Below the pieces are notes generated by a model. That model saw only the letters and a program-made list of their open reading frames with translations, was not told the origin of the DNA and ran no database searches. Positions 56,100 through 64,000 of a stretch of 64,000 nucleotides of DNA are shown here, in pieces. Each line of letters begins with the position of its first letter. Position 1 is the first letter of the stretch. The DNA comes from Herminiimonas sp. (GTDB taxonomy: Bacteria > Pseudomonadota > Gammaproteobacteria > Burkholderiales > Burkholderiaceae_D). Both the position numbers and the translations under genes were made by a program. The DNA is taken from contig JAQGMR010000006.1 in NCBI GenBank assembly GCA_028292265.1, forward strand, positions 1 through 64,000. The letters run 5' to 3'.

Positions 56100-57914
56100 T
56101 CATGCCGTCGATTCAGCGGCATGGTCCGTAGGTGCGTTGGCATCGTTTCGAACCTCCGCACGCAATTGCATTTGCCAGAGGCTGGCATAGACCCCGCCGT
56201 GAGCAAGCAAATGCGCATGACTGCCACGCTCCACAATGCGACCGTGTTCCAGAACAATAATTTCGTCCGCATCCACTACTGTCGAGAGGCGATGCGCAAT
56301 GACCAGCGAAGTGCGACCGCGCGAGAGGCGGTTCAACTCGTTCTGGATCGCGCGTTCCGATTGCGTGTCGAGGGCCGACGTAGCTTCGTCGAAAATCAGA
56401 ATCGGCGGATTCTTCAACATGGCGCGAGCAAGCGCCATGCGCTGCCGCTCCCCGCCTGAAAGTTTTACACCCCTTTCTCCAACCGGCGTGTCGTAGCCAA
56501 GCGGAAGGGAAGCAATGAAGTCGTGAACGTGAGCGGCCTTGGCGGCAACCACAATGTCTTCTTGCGTCGCGCCGTTGCGGCCATAGCCGATGTTGTATGC
56601 GATGGTGTCATTGAACAGGATCGTGTCCTGCGGCACTACGCCGATGGCACGGCGCAAACTTTCCGAACTGACGGTACGAATGTCCTGGCCGTCCACCGTG
56701 ATCTGGCCGGCCGTCACGTCATAGAAACGCAGCAGCAGGCGGGCCAGTGTCGATTTGCCCGAGCCGCTGCCCCCGACCACGGCGACGGTCTTCCCTGGTG
56801 GAATCCGGAAACTGACTTGGTGCAGGATAGGACGCTCAGGGTCGTAGTGAAAGCTGACGTTTTCGAAGTTGACGCCCGCGCTGGTCACACGAAGCGCCGG
56901 CAAGCCCGGAGGCTCCACAATTTCCGGCTCTTCACGCAAAAGCTGGAACAGCCGTTCGGCGTTCACCGTCGCATCCTTCATTTCGCGGTACACAAATCCA
57001 AGCGCATTCAGTGGCAAACATATCTGCAGCATGTAGGCATTAATCAATACAAGGTCACCCACCGTCATGCCACGCGCCACCACATCTTCCCCTGCAAGAA
57101 GCATTACCGCACCAACCCCGAGGGCAATCACGCCACTTTGCCCAACATGCAGAGCGAACAGCGCTTTCTGATTGGCAAGGACTGCGCCGGCCCAGCGCTC
57201 CATGATTCCTTCGAAGCGGCGCTCTTCCAGTGACTCGTTGGTGAAATACTTGACTGAATCGTAGTTGATCAGGCTGTCGGCCAAGCGGCCCTTTGCGGTG
57301 CTGTCGAGCTTGTTAACCCGGCGCTGATAGATGGTCCGGCGCGAGGTAAAGACCACCGTGAATCCGGTATAGAGGAGGAAGGTAACGCTGATGATGGCGG
57401 TGTACCAGCCGCTGTAGCGCGTTCCCATGATGGCCAGCACCATGCCAATCTCAATGACTGTAGGCACCAGCGTAAACAGCCCCACGCCGAGCAGGAACGA
57501 GATGCCGTTGGTGCCGCGGTCAATGTCGGGAAGCAGCGTTCCGATCCGTCGCTGCGCATGGAAGCGCGAGCCCAGCTGATGCAAATGGCTGAACACGCTC
57601 GACGCAAATGTCGCTACCGTGTGCTGCGTCACTCGTGCAAACAGGAGGTCCCGCAGTTCTGTAAACAGGGTGCTCAGGAAGCGGACCACCGCGTAGCCAA
57701 CAAGAATATAAATCGGCAGTGCGCTGAGTTGCTCCGGGCGCGACAGCGTATCGACGATCCGCTTCAGTACCAGGGGCACGCTGACGCTGGAAACCTTCGC
57801 CGCGATCAGAAACAGCAAGGCACCGCCAATGCGCCAGCGGTAGATCGCCATGACCTGCCACAACGTCCGCGAAATTTTTTGATTGCCGCGCGGTCGGCCG
57901 TTGGATTGCACCAT
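56100..57914 (-). CDS. ABC exporter, Atm1/HMT1-like
   Basis: A 604-residue half-transporter: a six-helix membrane domain (~25-330, e.g. GGALLFLIAAKVSSVSVPLV) and an ATPase domain. ATPase motifs: Walker A VGGSGSGKSTLARLLLRFYD, the ABC signature LSGGERQRMALARAML, Walker B ILIFDEATSALD, and the His switch VIAHRLSTV. The membrane half, with LTNESLEERRFEGIMERW-type sequence (KYFTNESLEERRFE), resembles the Atm1/HMT heavy-metal/glutathione exporter group. Substrate could be a glutathione or iron-sulfur-linked compound, or a glycan intermediate, given its neighbours. The ATG at 57914 has GAGGGG 8 bases upstream. Confidence 0.85.
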   Translation of the reverse strand: MVQSNGRPRGNQKISRTLWQVMAIYRWRIGGALLFLIAAKVSSVSVPLVLKRIVDTLSRPEQLSALPIYILVGYAVVRFLSTLFTELRDLLFARVTQHTVATFASSVFSHLHQLGSRFHAQRRIGTLLPDIDRGTNGISFLLGVGLFTLVPTVIEIGMVLAIMGTRYSGWYTAIISVTFLLYTGFTVVFTSRRTIYQRRVNKLDSTAKGRLADSLINYDSVKYFTNESLEERRFEGIMERWAGAVLANQKALFALHVGQSGVIALGVGAVMLLAGEDVVARGMTVGDLVLINAYMLQICLPLNALGFVYREMKDATVNAERLFQLLREEPEIVEPPGLPALRVTSAGVNFENVSFHYDPERPILHQVSFRIPPGKTVAVVGGSGSGKSTLARLLLRFYDVTAGQITVDGQDIRTVSSESLRRAIGVVPQDTILFNDTIAYNIGYGRNGATQEDIVVAAKAAHVHDFIASLPLGYDTPVGERGVKLSGGERQRMALARAMLKNPPILIFDEATSALDTQSERAIQNELNRLSRGRTSLVIAHRLSTVVDADEIIVLEHGRIVERGSHAHLLAHGGVYASLWQMQLRAEVRNDANAPTDHAAESTA

Positions 57915-58022
57915 GCAGGACACCCCTCGCCATGAATGACCGTCGAAGCAAACTTTGGTTCGCCTGCAAGCTTGAGCCCTCGCAACTCGGTATCCCCCGG
58001 CGGACTGGCAAACGGAAGTGGT

Positions 58023-59405
58023 ATGGATATTGCAATTCCGGTTGCTTTTTTGGGAGGCACTATCGACCGCGCAATAATTTGGTACCTGATCGTTGGCGGT
58101 CTTCTGATCTCAATGGGCTTGCTGGAGTCGCTGCTGCAGCGGCTGCCGCTCAGCCCGGCGATGTTCTACCTGCCGGTTGGCTACCTGCTGGGACCGGCGG
58201 GGGTGGGGTTTGTCGACTTCCATGCCGCCCAGCACGCGCCAGTGCTGATGCACATCGCCGAAGCCGCCTTGCTCATATCCCTTTTTACGGTAGGACTAAA
58301 GCTTCGAGTTCCACTTGCCGATCGGCTTTGGTGGTTGCCTTTGCGCCTTGGCGTCGTTGCCATGATTATTACGGTCGCGATGCTCACCTTGCTCGGCGTT
58401 TACTGGTTGAGGTTCCCGCTCGGCGTGGCGGTGTTGCTTGCAGCGATTCTTGCGCCCACCGATCCCATCCTGGCGGCCGACGTGCAGGTGCGCGACGTTG
58501 GCGACCGTGACCGTATTCGTTTCGCCCTCTCTGGCGAGGGCGGGCTGAATGATGCCACTGCGCTTCCTTTCATGATGGCCGGTCTTGCCATGTTGTCCGT
58601 TCCCCAGGCGCAGGCATGGCAGGGTAGCGGTGCGATCTTGCACGCCACGTGGGGATTCGCCGCGGGCGCCGGTTGCGGCTGGATATTGGGAAATTTCGTA
58701 GGTCATGTCGTGGTTTATCTCCGCAAGCGGTTCCGATCCGCCCTTGGCATGGAAGAATTCCTGACCCTCGGCTTGATAGCGCTTTCCTTCGGCGTGGCGG
58801 ATCTGATTCATGGCAACGGATTTATCGCGGTCTTCATTACCGGGGTTGCGGTACGCAATATCGAAGCTCGAAATTCCGGCAACAGGCCCACCAGCGAAAT
58901 AATGAGTCAGATGGACGGGGCCGGTAACGAACAACTGGCGACGGACCCGCGCACCGCCTCCGCCTACATGACCCAGGAAGTGCTTGGCTTTAACCAGCAA
59001 CTGGAACATATCGCTGAGTTCACCATGGTGCTGCTGGCCGGCATGCTTCTGTCGTCGACCGGATTTTCCTTCGAAGGCGTCGTGCTCGCTATTTTGCTTT
59101 TTCTGGTTGTACGGCCGGTTGCAATCGGGGTGTCCCTGATCGGAGCCTCCCGCACGCCGCTGCAACAGGCCTTATTGACCTGGTTTGGCATACGCGGCAT
59201 CGGCTCCCTCTATTACCTGCTGTACGCCTTGCAGTTTCCATGGAGTTCCGGGGCCGCTGCCCGGCTGGAACCGATCGTGCTCACCGTGATTGCAAGCTCG
59301 GTGCTGGCGCACGGCATTTCCGCCACACCGCTCATGAGCCTTTACCAGAGCAGGAAGCGACGGCGCAGTCCGGATGGGCGCGAGTTCGAAGTGCAGGATC
59401 CATGA
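58023..59405 (+). CDS. CPA1-type Na+/H+ antiporter
   Basis: A 460-residue inner-membrane cation/proton antiporter with about 12 hydrophobic segments. The family motifs ILAPTDPILAADVQV and LSGEGGLNDATALPFMM carry the transport Asp residues. The start at 58023 has GGAAG 6 bases before; the upstream frame is not needed. It should exchange cytoplasmic Na+ (or K+) for protons. No regulatory partner is seen. It lies 108 bases from the divergent ABC gene. Confidence 0.86.
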   Translation: MDIAIPVAFLGGTIDRAIIWYLIVGGLLISMGLLESLLQRLPLSPAMFYLPVGYLLGPAGVGFVDFHAAQHAPVLMHIAEAALLISLFTVGLKLRVPLADRLWWLPLRLGVVAMIITVAMLTLLGVYWLRFPLGVAVLLAAILAPTDPILAADVQVRDVGDRDRIRFALSGEGGLNDATALPFMMAGLAMLSVPQAQAWQGSGAILHATWGFAAGAGCGWILGNFVGHVVVYLRKRFRSALGMEEFLTLGLIALSFGVADLIHGNGFIAVFITGVAVRNIEARNSGNRPTSEIMSQMDGAGNEQLATDPRTASAYMTQEVLGFNQQLEHIAEFTMVLLAGMLLSSTGFSFEGVVLAILLFLVVRPVAIGVSLIGASRTPLQQALLTWFGIRGIGSLYYLLYALQFPWSSGAAARLEPIVLTVIASSVLAHGISATPLMSLYQSRKRRRSPDGREFEVQDP

Positions 59406-59517
59406 GGGATAAAGGACGACGGTAGTAAAGCGCTCCGTGCAACAAGGCACGAATGAAAAAGGATCGACACAAAGTCTCAATTTCAATCGGGAGAAATGAC
59501 GTGAGGCACTGCGGAAA

Positions 59518-59820
59518 ATGATGACCGAATTTGTCGGCTGGATGGCTTCGGTCATCCTTGCCCTGACCATTTCGCGTCAGGTCTACACACAGTGGCGTAC
59601 CCGCAGCACGGCGGGCGTATCGCATTGGCTTTTTATAGGGCAGTGTGCAGCGTCGGTCGGCTTCGTGATTTATAGTGCGCTGCTGTCAAATTGGGTCTTT
59701 GTTTCCACCAACGCATTTCTGCTGGTGATGGCCGTGGTCGGTCAGATTATCTATCGCCGCAACAAGCGCATGGAGGAGCGCCAGGCACATTCTTCTTCGC
59801 GCGCGAAAGTCACCTCATAG
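59518..59820 (+). CDS. SemiSWEET-like small membrane protein
   Basis: A 100-residue protein with three predicted helices (~5-23, ~37-59, ~63-83). STAGVSHWLFIGQCAASVGFVIY and the NAFLLVMAVVGQIIY segment (Asn) are characteristic of the SWEET/PQ-loop fold. SemiSWEETs are single three-helix units that form dimers and move sugars. Sugar transport here is inferred from the family. Two adjacent ATGs (59518 and 59521) are both possible starts. It reads in the same direction as the antiporter. Confidence 0.72.
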   Translation: MMTEFVGWMASVILALTISRQVYTQWRTRSTAGVSHWLFIGQCAASVGFVIYSALLSNWVFVSTNAFLLVMAVVGQIIYRRNKRMEERQAHSSSRAKVTS

Positions 59821-60144
59821 CGCAGGTTCGCGCGTTGCTTTAGCTGCACTGCCGTTCCTCGAACTTGCGCATACTCATAGCGAAAGGATGAAGTATTTTC
59901 TGAGCCGGTTGTAGGGATTACCGGCGCCAGGCATCTGCACGCCTAAACCGGTCGCACTCATGTTGCGGTCCGGATTTTTAGAAGCGCTTCGAGAAGCGCT
60001 TCTCCGCTTTTTCCCTCTGTACAGATGCGAGCGGGTACGTCGCTTGCTAAAGCACTCCTATCCATTAGTGATTCGACAATTGAAACGGTGACAAATGTCG
60101 CGTTGAGTACGCGCGCGACGACCAACGAAAAATGGCGGACCATC
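59821..60144. other. Intergenic region before the GT4 gene
   Basis: About 324 bases with no supported gene. A double palindrome at 59980-60003 is listed separately. An upstream frame joins the GT4 gene but starts inside this region and is not needed. Confidence 0.45.
59980..60003. repeat. Double palindrome upstream of the GT4 gene
   Basis: AGAAGCGCTTC-GA-GAAGCGCTTCT: two adjacent 10-bp palindromes (GAAGCGCTTC) that together also form an 11-bp inverted repeat. Located 142 bases before the GT4 start. Candidate operator. Confidence 0.55.
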
Positions 60145-61467
60145 ATGCGAAAAATCGCGCTCATCAGTGAACATGCCTCACCACTTGCCACACTGGGTGG
60201 CACCGACAGCGGCGGCCAGAATGTCTATGTGGCCCATCTTGCGCGGCAGCTTGCTCGACTTGGCTTTGAAGTCGACGTGTATACCCGCCGTGACAGCCCG
60301 GCTCAGCCGCAAGTGATTGACTGGCTTCCGCAAGTGCGGGTTATCAGCGTGCCGGTAGGGCCAGCGCGGTTTATTGCAAAGGAAATGATGCTGCCGTTCA
60401 TGAACGACTTTGCGCGCTTCATGCTTCGGTTCATGCGCAGGGAGCGCCTGCGCTACGAGGTCGTGCATGCCAATTTTTTCATGTCCGGCATGGTGGCCCA
60501 ATATATCCAGGAACAGCTTGGAACCCCGTTCGTCATGACCTTTCACGCGTTGGGCCGCGTACGCCGGCAATGCCAGGGCCAGGCCGACGGCTTTCCCGAC
60601 ATACGTTTCAGCATCGAAGAGCGGCTGATGCGGCGTGCCGACCGCGTCATCGCCGAATGCCCGCAGGACAAGGCCGACATGGTGACGATGTACGGGGCCG
60701 ACCCCGAGCGCATCGATATCGTCCCTTGCGGATTCGATCCCGAAGAATTCTCTCCCGTTACTGCCAATGCGCGCGAAACGCTCGGGCTGGCGGACGATGA
60801 GTTCGTGCTGCTTCAGCTTGGGCGCATGGTTCCGCGCAAGGGCGTGGACAACGTTATCACAGCGCTGTCCCGGCTCAAATTCAAGCTGGGCATCCGGGCG
60901 CGCCTGCTCGTCGTGGGAGGCAATGCCGGCACGCCTGATCCAGAGACGACACCTGAGCTGGGCAGGCTGCTCCGACTTGCGCGCGAACTCCGGGTAGAGG
61001 ATGAAGTCACCTTCACCGGGCAGCGCCCGCGTGAGCAGCTGCGCTACTACTACAGCGCTGCTGACGTATTTTGCACGACGCCATGGTATGAGCCGTTTGG
61101 CATTACTCCCGTGGAGGCGATGGCGTGCGGCACGCCCGTGGTCGGGTCCAACGTTGGCGGCATCAAGAGCACCGTGGTGGATGGACACACCGGCTTCCTG
61201 GTCAAGCCAAATGATCCCGACGCGCTGGCTGAAAAGCTTGCGCTCTTACACCGGTTTCCGCGGATGGCGCAGCAGTTCGGATGGGCCGGGATGCGGCGTG
61301 CCTATCAGAGCTATACCTGGTCTACGGTCGCCGAGCAGGTGGCGGCAGTGTACGAGCTTGCCGCAGGCGTGCCCGCAGCGACCGCGGAAGTTTTCACCTT
61401 GCCCGCCGCGTCGCAAAGCCCGTCGTTATCAGGCGAGGCGCCGGAACGGAATCAGGCTGCCGGCTGA
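60145..61467 (+). CDS. Glycosyltransferase family 4
   Basis: A 440-residue GT-B enzyme from the ATG at 60145; the longer frame would add 40 non-conserved residues. Motifs: SEHASPLATLGGTDSGGQNVYV (donor/acceptor loop, as in sucrose-synthase and MshA-like enzymes), FVMTFHALG, LGRMVPRKGVDNVI, and PWYEPFGITPVEAMACGTPVVGSNVGG with the E-x7-E Glu pair. It is followed by the carbamoyltransferase (78-base gap) on the same strand. Acceptor unknown; it may build the same glycan the NodU-type enzyme modifies. Confidence 0.87.
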   Translation: MRKIALISEHASPLATLGGTDSGGQNVYVAHLARQLARLGFEVDVYTRRDSPAQPQVIDWLPQVRVISVPVGPARFIAKEMMLPFMNDFARFMLRFMRRERLRYEVVHANFFMSGMVAQYIQEQLGTPFVMTFHALGRVRRQCQGQADGFPDIRFSIEERLMRRADRVIAECPQDKADMVTMYGADPERIDIVPCGFDPEEFSPVTANARETLGLADDEFVLLQLGRMVPRKGVDNVITALSRLKFKLGIRARLLVVGGNAGTPDPETTPELGRLLRLARELRVEDEVTFTGQRPREQLRYYYSAADVFCTTPWYEPFGITPVEAMACGTPVVGSNVGGIKSTVVDGHTGFLVKPNDPDALAEKLALLHRFPRMAQQFGWAGMRRAYQSYTWSTVAEQVAAVYELAAGVPAATAEVFTLPAASQSPSLSGEAPERNQAAG

Positions 61468-61545
61468 TCAGAAGACAGTGAGGAAGTGAGGCAGTGAGGC
61501 AGGCGATCCAGCCTGCGCAGCCGCACAACGACATCGGGGGAAGCC

Positions 61546-63267
61546 GTGTACACGCTTGGAATTAACGCCGCCTATCACGACTGTTCCGCAACCCTGGTGC
61601 GGGACGGCATCGTGCTCGCCGCAGCCGAAGAGGAACGCTTCACGCGGATCAAACACGGCAAGCGGCCCTTGCCGTTCACAACATGGCAATTGCCGTTCCA
61701 TGCAATTGACTATTGCTTGCGCGAGGTAGGCATCGCGCTGAAAGAAGTGCAGCATATCGCCTATTCGTACGACCCCTTCCTGCTTTTGGGCGAGCGCGGC
61801 GCGGCAGAAGAAATTGCGCTGCCGATGCAACCCTCGGCGAAGGCATCAGTGGAATGGAGCGCACCCTGGGATCCGCTATTCCTTTCCTACATCGTCAATG
61901 CGCCCCGGCAGCTTGCAAGCGGCGCTCCACACCACATTCGCGAGCGCTTCGGTGGCGTACGGCACGATGGCCCGTTTCAGTGGCACTACGTGGAGCACCA
62001 CCTTGCGCACGAAGCCAGCGCCTTCCTCGCATCGCCATTCGAAGAGTGTGCCGTGTTGACGATGGATGGGCGCGGTGAACTGGCCACTACCAGCTACGGC
62101 GTTTTCGAAGACCGAAAATATCGGCGCCTGAAGCAGGTGAACTTGCCGCACTCCCTCGGCTTGCTGTACGAAGAAGTTACTGACTACCTTGGATTTCTGC
62201 GCTCGTCGGATGAATACAAGGTGATGGCACTGGCCTCGTACGGTGAGCCGGCGCATGCGGCCCGGTTCCGCGACATCCTGCGCTATACCGGAGACGGGAA
62301 CTACGAAACGACCCGCGTTGACTGGGAGTCGCTGTTTGGGCCACGCCGGGCACGCGGCGCGGCGATGGAAAAGCGGCATTTCGATATTGCGCGTTCCTTG
62401 CAGCTTGTGCTGGAAGAAACGGTGTTGCGGATGGTGGACTGGCTCAAGCACGAGACCGGCATGAAGAATCTCGCGATGGCCGGTGGCGTCGCTTTGAATT
62501 GTGTGCTGAACGCGCGGGTACGGGACGCCGGCGTTTTCGACAAGGTGTGGGTGCAACCCGCTGCGGGGGACGCCGGCACGTCGCTTGGAGCGGCCCTCTG
62601 GATCGACGCCATGCATCGCGAGCGGGCGGCTGCGCGCTGGCACATGGAGCACGCCTTCCTCGGCCCGGAATATAGCAACGCCGAAATCGAAAAATTCCTG
62701 ATGTATTCAAAAATGCCATACCGGCACGTCGATGACGTCTCCACGGCGGCGGCGTACCTCCTTGCAGAGAACAAGGTCATCGGGTGGTTCCAGGGCCGCA
62801 TGGAATTTGGCCCGCGCGCACTCGGCGGGCGTTCCATCCTTGCATCGCCGATTGATCCCGAAATGCAGGCACATCTAAACAACATCAAGGACCGCGAAGA
62901 TTTCCGTCCGGTCGCGCCAGTGGTGATGGAAGAGCACGCTGCGGACTGGTTCGTGGATGGGGAAGTGGCGCCTTTCATGCTGTTTGTTTTTGACGTGAGA
63001 CCGGACAAGGCCGCGCAAATCCCGTCGGTGCGGCATGTAGATGGCACGGCCCGCGTGCAAACGATCAACCGAGCGCAGCATCCCGCCTATTACGATCTGC
63101 TCGAGGCATTCAAGAAGAAGACCGGGGTCCCGGTGTTAATCAACACGTCCTTCAACACGCGCGGCGAACCGGTGGTGTGCACACCGCGCGATGCCGTGGA
63201 ATCGTTTGCCTCGACGCCGATTGATGCGCTCGTCATTGGCTCGTTTATTTTGGAAAAGCAGCGCTAA
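61546..63267 (+). CDS. Carbamoyltransferase, NodU/CmcH family
   Basis: A 573-residue enzyme, GTG start with GGGGGAAG upstream. The N-terminal Kae1-like domain shows YTLGINAAYHDCSATLV, AAEEERFTRIKHGKRP, HHLAHEASAF and MDGRGELATTSYGVF. The C-terminal part has MEFGPRALGGRSILASP, DREDFRPVAPVV and PVLINTSFNTRGEP. These enzymes use carbamoyl phosphate to carbamoylate a hydroxyl of a sugar, glycan or antibiotic. Position between GT4 and GT9 genes suggests glycan carbamoylation. Its stop is 2 bases before the next start. Confidence 0.9.
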   Translation: MYTLGINAAYHDCSATLVRDGIVLAAAEEERFTRIKHGKRPLPFTTWQLPFHAIDYCLREVGIALKEVQHIAYSYDPFLLLGERGAAEEIALPMQPSAKASVEWSAPWDPLFLSYIVNAPRQLASGAPHHIRERFGGVRHDGPFQWHYVEHHLAHEASAFLASPFEECAVLTMDGRGELATTSYGVFEDRKYRRLKQVNLPHSLGLLYEEVTDYLGFLRSSDEYKVMALASYGEPAHAARFRDILRYTGDGNYETTRVDWESLFGPRRARGAAMEKRHFDIARSLQLVLEETVLRMVDWLKHETGMKNLAMAGGVALNCVLNARVRDAGVFDKVWVQPAAGDAGTSLGAALWIDAMHRERAAARWHMEHAFLGPEYSNAEIEKFLMYSKMPYRHVDDVSTAAAYLLAENKVIGWFQGRMEFGPRALGGRSILASPIDPEMQAHLNNIKDREDFRPVAPVVMEEHAADWFVDGEVAPFMLFVFDVRPDKAAQIPSVRHVDGTARVQTINRAQHPAYYDLLEAFKKKTGVPVLINTSFNTRGEPVVCTPRDAVESFASTPIDALVIGSFILEKQR

Positions 63268-63269
63268 CC

Positions 63270-64000
63270 ATGGCAAATAAAGCGGAGCAGTTTCTTGGCA
63301 GTGTTGGCGCCAGTAGCGAAAAGGATCAACGGCTGTTGAGCAGCAGCCGCAGAATTTCGGTATTTCGTGCATTGCAGCTGGGTGACATGCTGTGCGCAGT
63401 ACCGGCTCTGCGCGCGCTGCGACACGCGGCACCGCAATCAACAATCACCCTGATCGGTCTGCCGTGGGCGCGCGATTTCGCCGTGCGCTACGCACACCTG
63501 ATCGACGACTTTCTCGCCTTCCCCGGTTTCCCTGGATTTCCGGAGCAGCCGGTGTCTTTGCGTGAGTTGCCAGGCTTCCTGAACGCCGTGCAGCGCCGCA
63601 ACTTCGACCTCGTCATTCAAATGCATGGCAGCGGCGGGATATCGAACCCGCTTGCCGCCGCTATCGGCGGGCGCCGAAACGCAGGCTATTTTGTTGAAGG
63701 CCAGTATTGTCCCGAGCCGCCGAATTTCCTTGCCTGGCGCGACGGCGAGCACGAGGTGCTGCGCACCCTGCGTCTGATGCGCAATCTCGGCGCGACGCCA
63801 CAGGGCGACCACCTCGAATTTCCGCTCCGGGCAGCCGACTGGCAATCACTGCAGCATACGTCCCGCCACTCGGGGCTGGCATTGCCGTCGCGTGGCAGCT
63901 ATGTGTGCGTTCACGCCGGCTCGCGTCTGCCTTCCCGGCGGTGGCCCGTCATGCGCTTTGCGGAACTTGCCGACCGGTTCGCCGATCAGGGGATGACGAT
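63270..64000 (+). CDS. Glycosyltransferase family 9 (heptosyltransferase-like), partial
   Basis: The gene runs past the window edge; 243 codons are visible. An N-terminal leader (~28 residues) precedes the GT9 motif ISVFRALQLGDMLCAVPALRAL (D-x-L-C version of the D-x-x-G-D motif). LIQMHGSGGISNPLAAAIGG-like sequence and VCVHAGSRLPSRRWPVMRF (HPG-type donor motif, here HAG) follow. It starts 2 bases after the carbamoyltransferase stop, so the two are coupled. A second GT9, distinct from the one at 47875-48990. Heptose transfer is a family inference. Confidence 0.88.
   Translation, partial: MANKAEQFLGSVGASSEKDQRLLSSSRRISVFRALQLGDMLCAVPALRALRHAAPQSTITLIGLPWARDFAVRYAHLIDDFLAFPGFPGFPEQPVSLRELPGFLNAVQRRNFDLVIQMHGSGGISNPLAAAIGGRRNAGYFVEGQYCPEPPNFLAWRDGEHEVLRTLRLMRNLGATPQGDHLEFPLRAADWQSLQHTSRHSGLALPSRGSYVCVHAGSRLPSRRWPVMRFAELADRFADQGMT

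Overview
The window looks like a 64-kb piece of a GC-rich betaproteobacterial chromosome. Evidence is the order rimP-nusA-infB-rbfA-truB-typA, the scpB-rluB pair, a pyrD-bpt-aat group, an N-formylmethionine initiator tRNA with encoded CCA, and betaproteobacterial-looking proteins throughout. Burkholderiales, perhaps Oxalobacteraceae-like, is my best guess; this is inference from gene content, not a search result. I saw no insertion sequence, prophage, CRISPR array or rRNA.

Region 1 (1-5,000): small envelope or secreted proteins (sunset-like, YidB-like, PsiF-repeat-like), an AsmA-family protein, and two repeat-rich gene-free patches. Region 2 (5,100-11,000): a leftward group aat-bpt-pyrD-aldo/keto reductase, then amt behind a good sigma-54 promoter, and a NUDIX hydrolase. 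Region 3 (11,000-23,000): initiator tRNA, scpB-rluB, and the translation/transcription core rimP-nusA-infB-rbfA-truB followed by typA. A sigma-70 promoter plus an intrinsic terminator upstream of rimP looks like an attenuated leader. An omega-aminotransferase ends this part.

Region 4 (24,784-39,714) is the most interesting. It holds a two-partner secretion pair (TpsB porin; a 2381-residue TpsA with five tandem ~228-residue repeats), a periplasmic FecR-domain protein, a SulP transporter fused to STAS and cyclic-nucleotide-binding domains, a CHASE2 class III adenylate cyclase, and a metallo-beta-lactamase-fold protein with a class II cyclic-nucleotide phosphodiesterase signature. All run the same way with short gaps. 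One stretch therefore seems to encode a sensor/synthase, a degrading enzyme and an effector for a cyclic nucleotide, next to a giant surface protein and its exporter. The wiring is inference.

Region 5 (39,961-45,000): dusA, a Ser/Gly/Pro-rich lipoprotein, and a convergent pair made of an NtrC-family response regulator and a hybrid histidine kinase. Region 6 (45,787-64,000): a glycan-biosynthesis island with glycosyltransferases of several families (GT1/GT4-like, GT2-like, two GT9 heptosyltransferase-like), a heptose-bisphosphate phosphatase-like HAD enzyme, an SDR, a NodU/CmcH-type carbamoyltransferase, an Atm1-like ABC exporter, a CPA1 Na+/H+ antiporter, a SemiSWEET-like protein and a hemerythrin. 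It is interrupted by a trio of poorly characterised genes (50,903-52,760). The last gene runs off the window.
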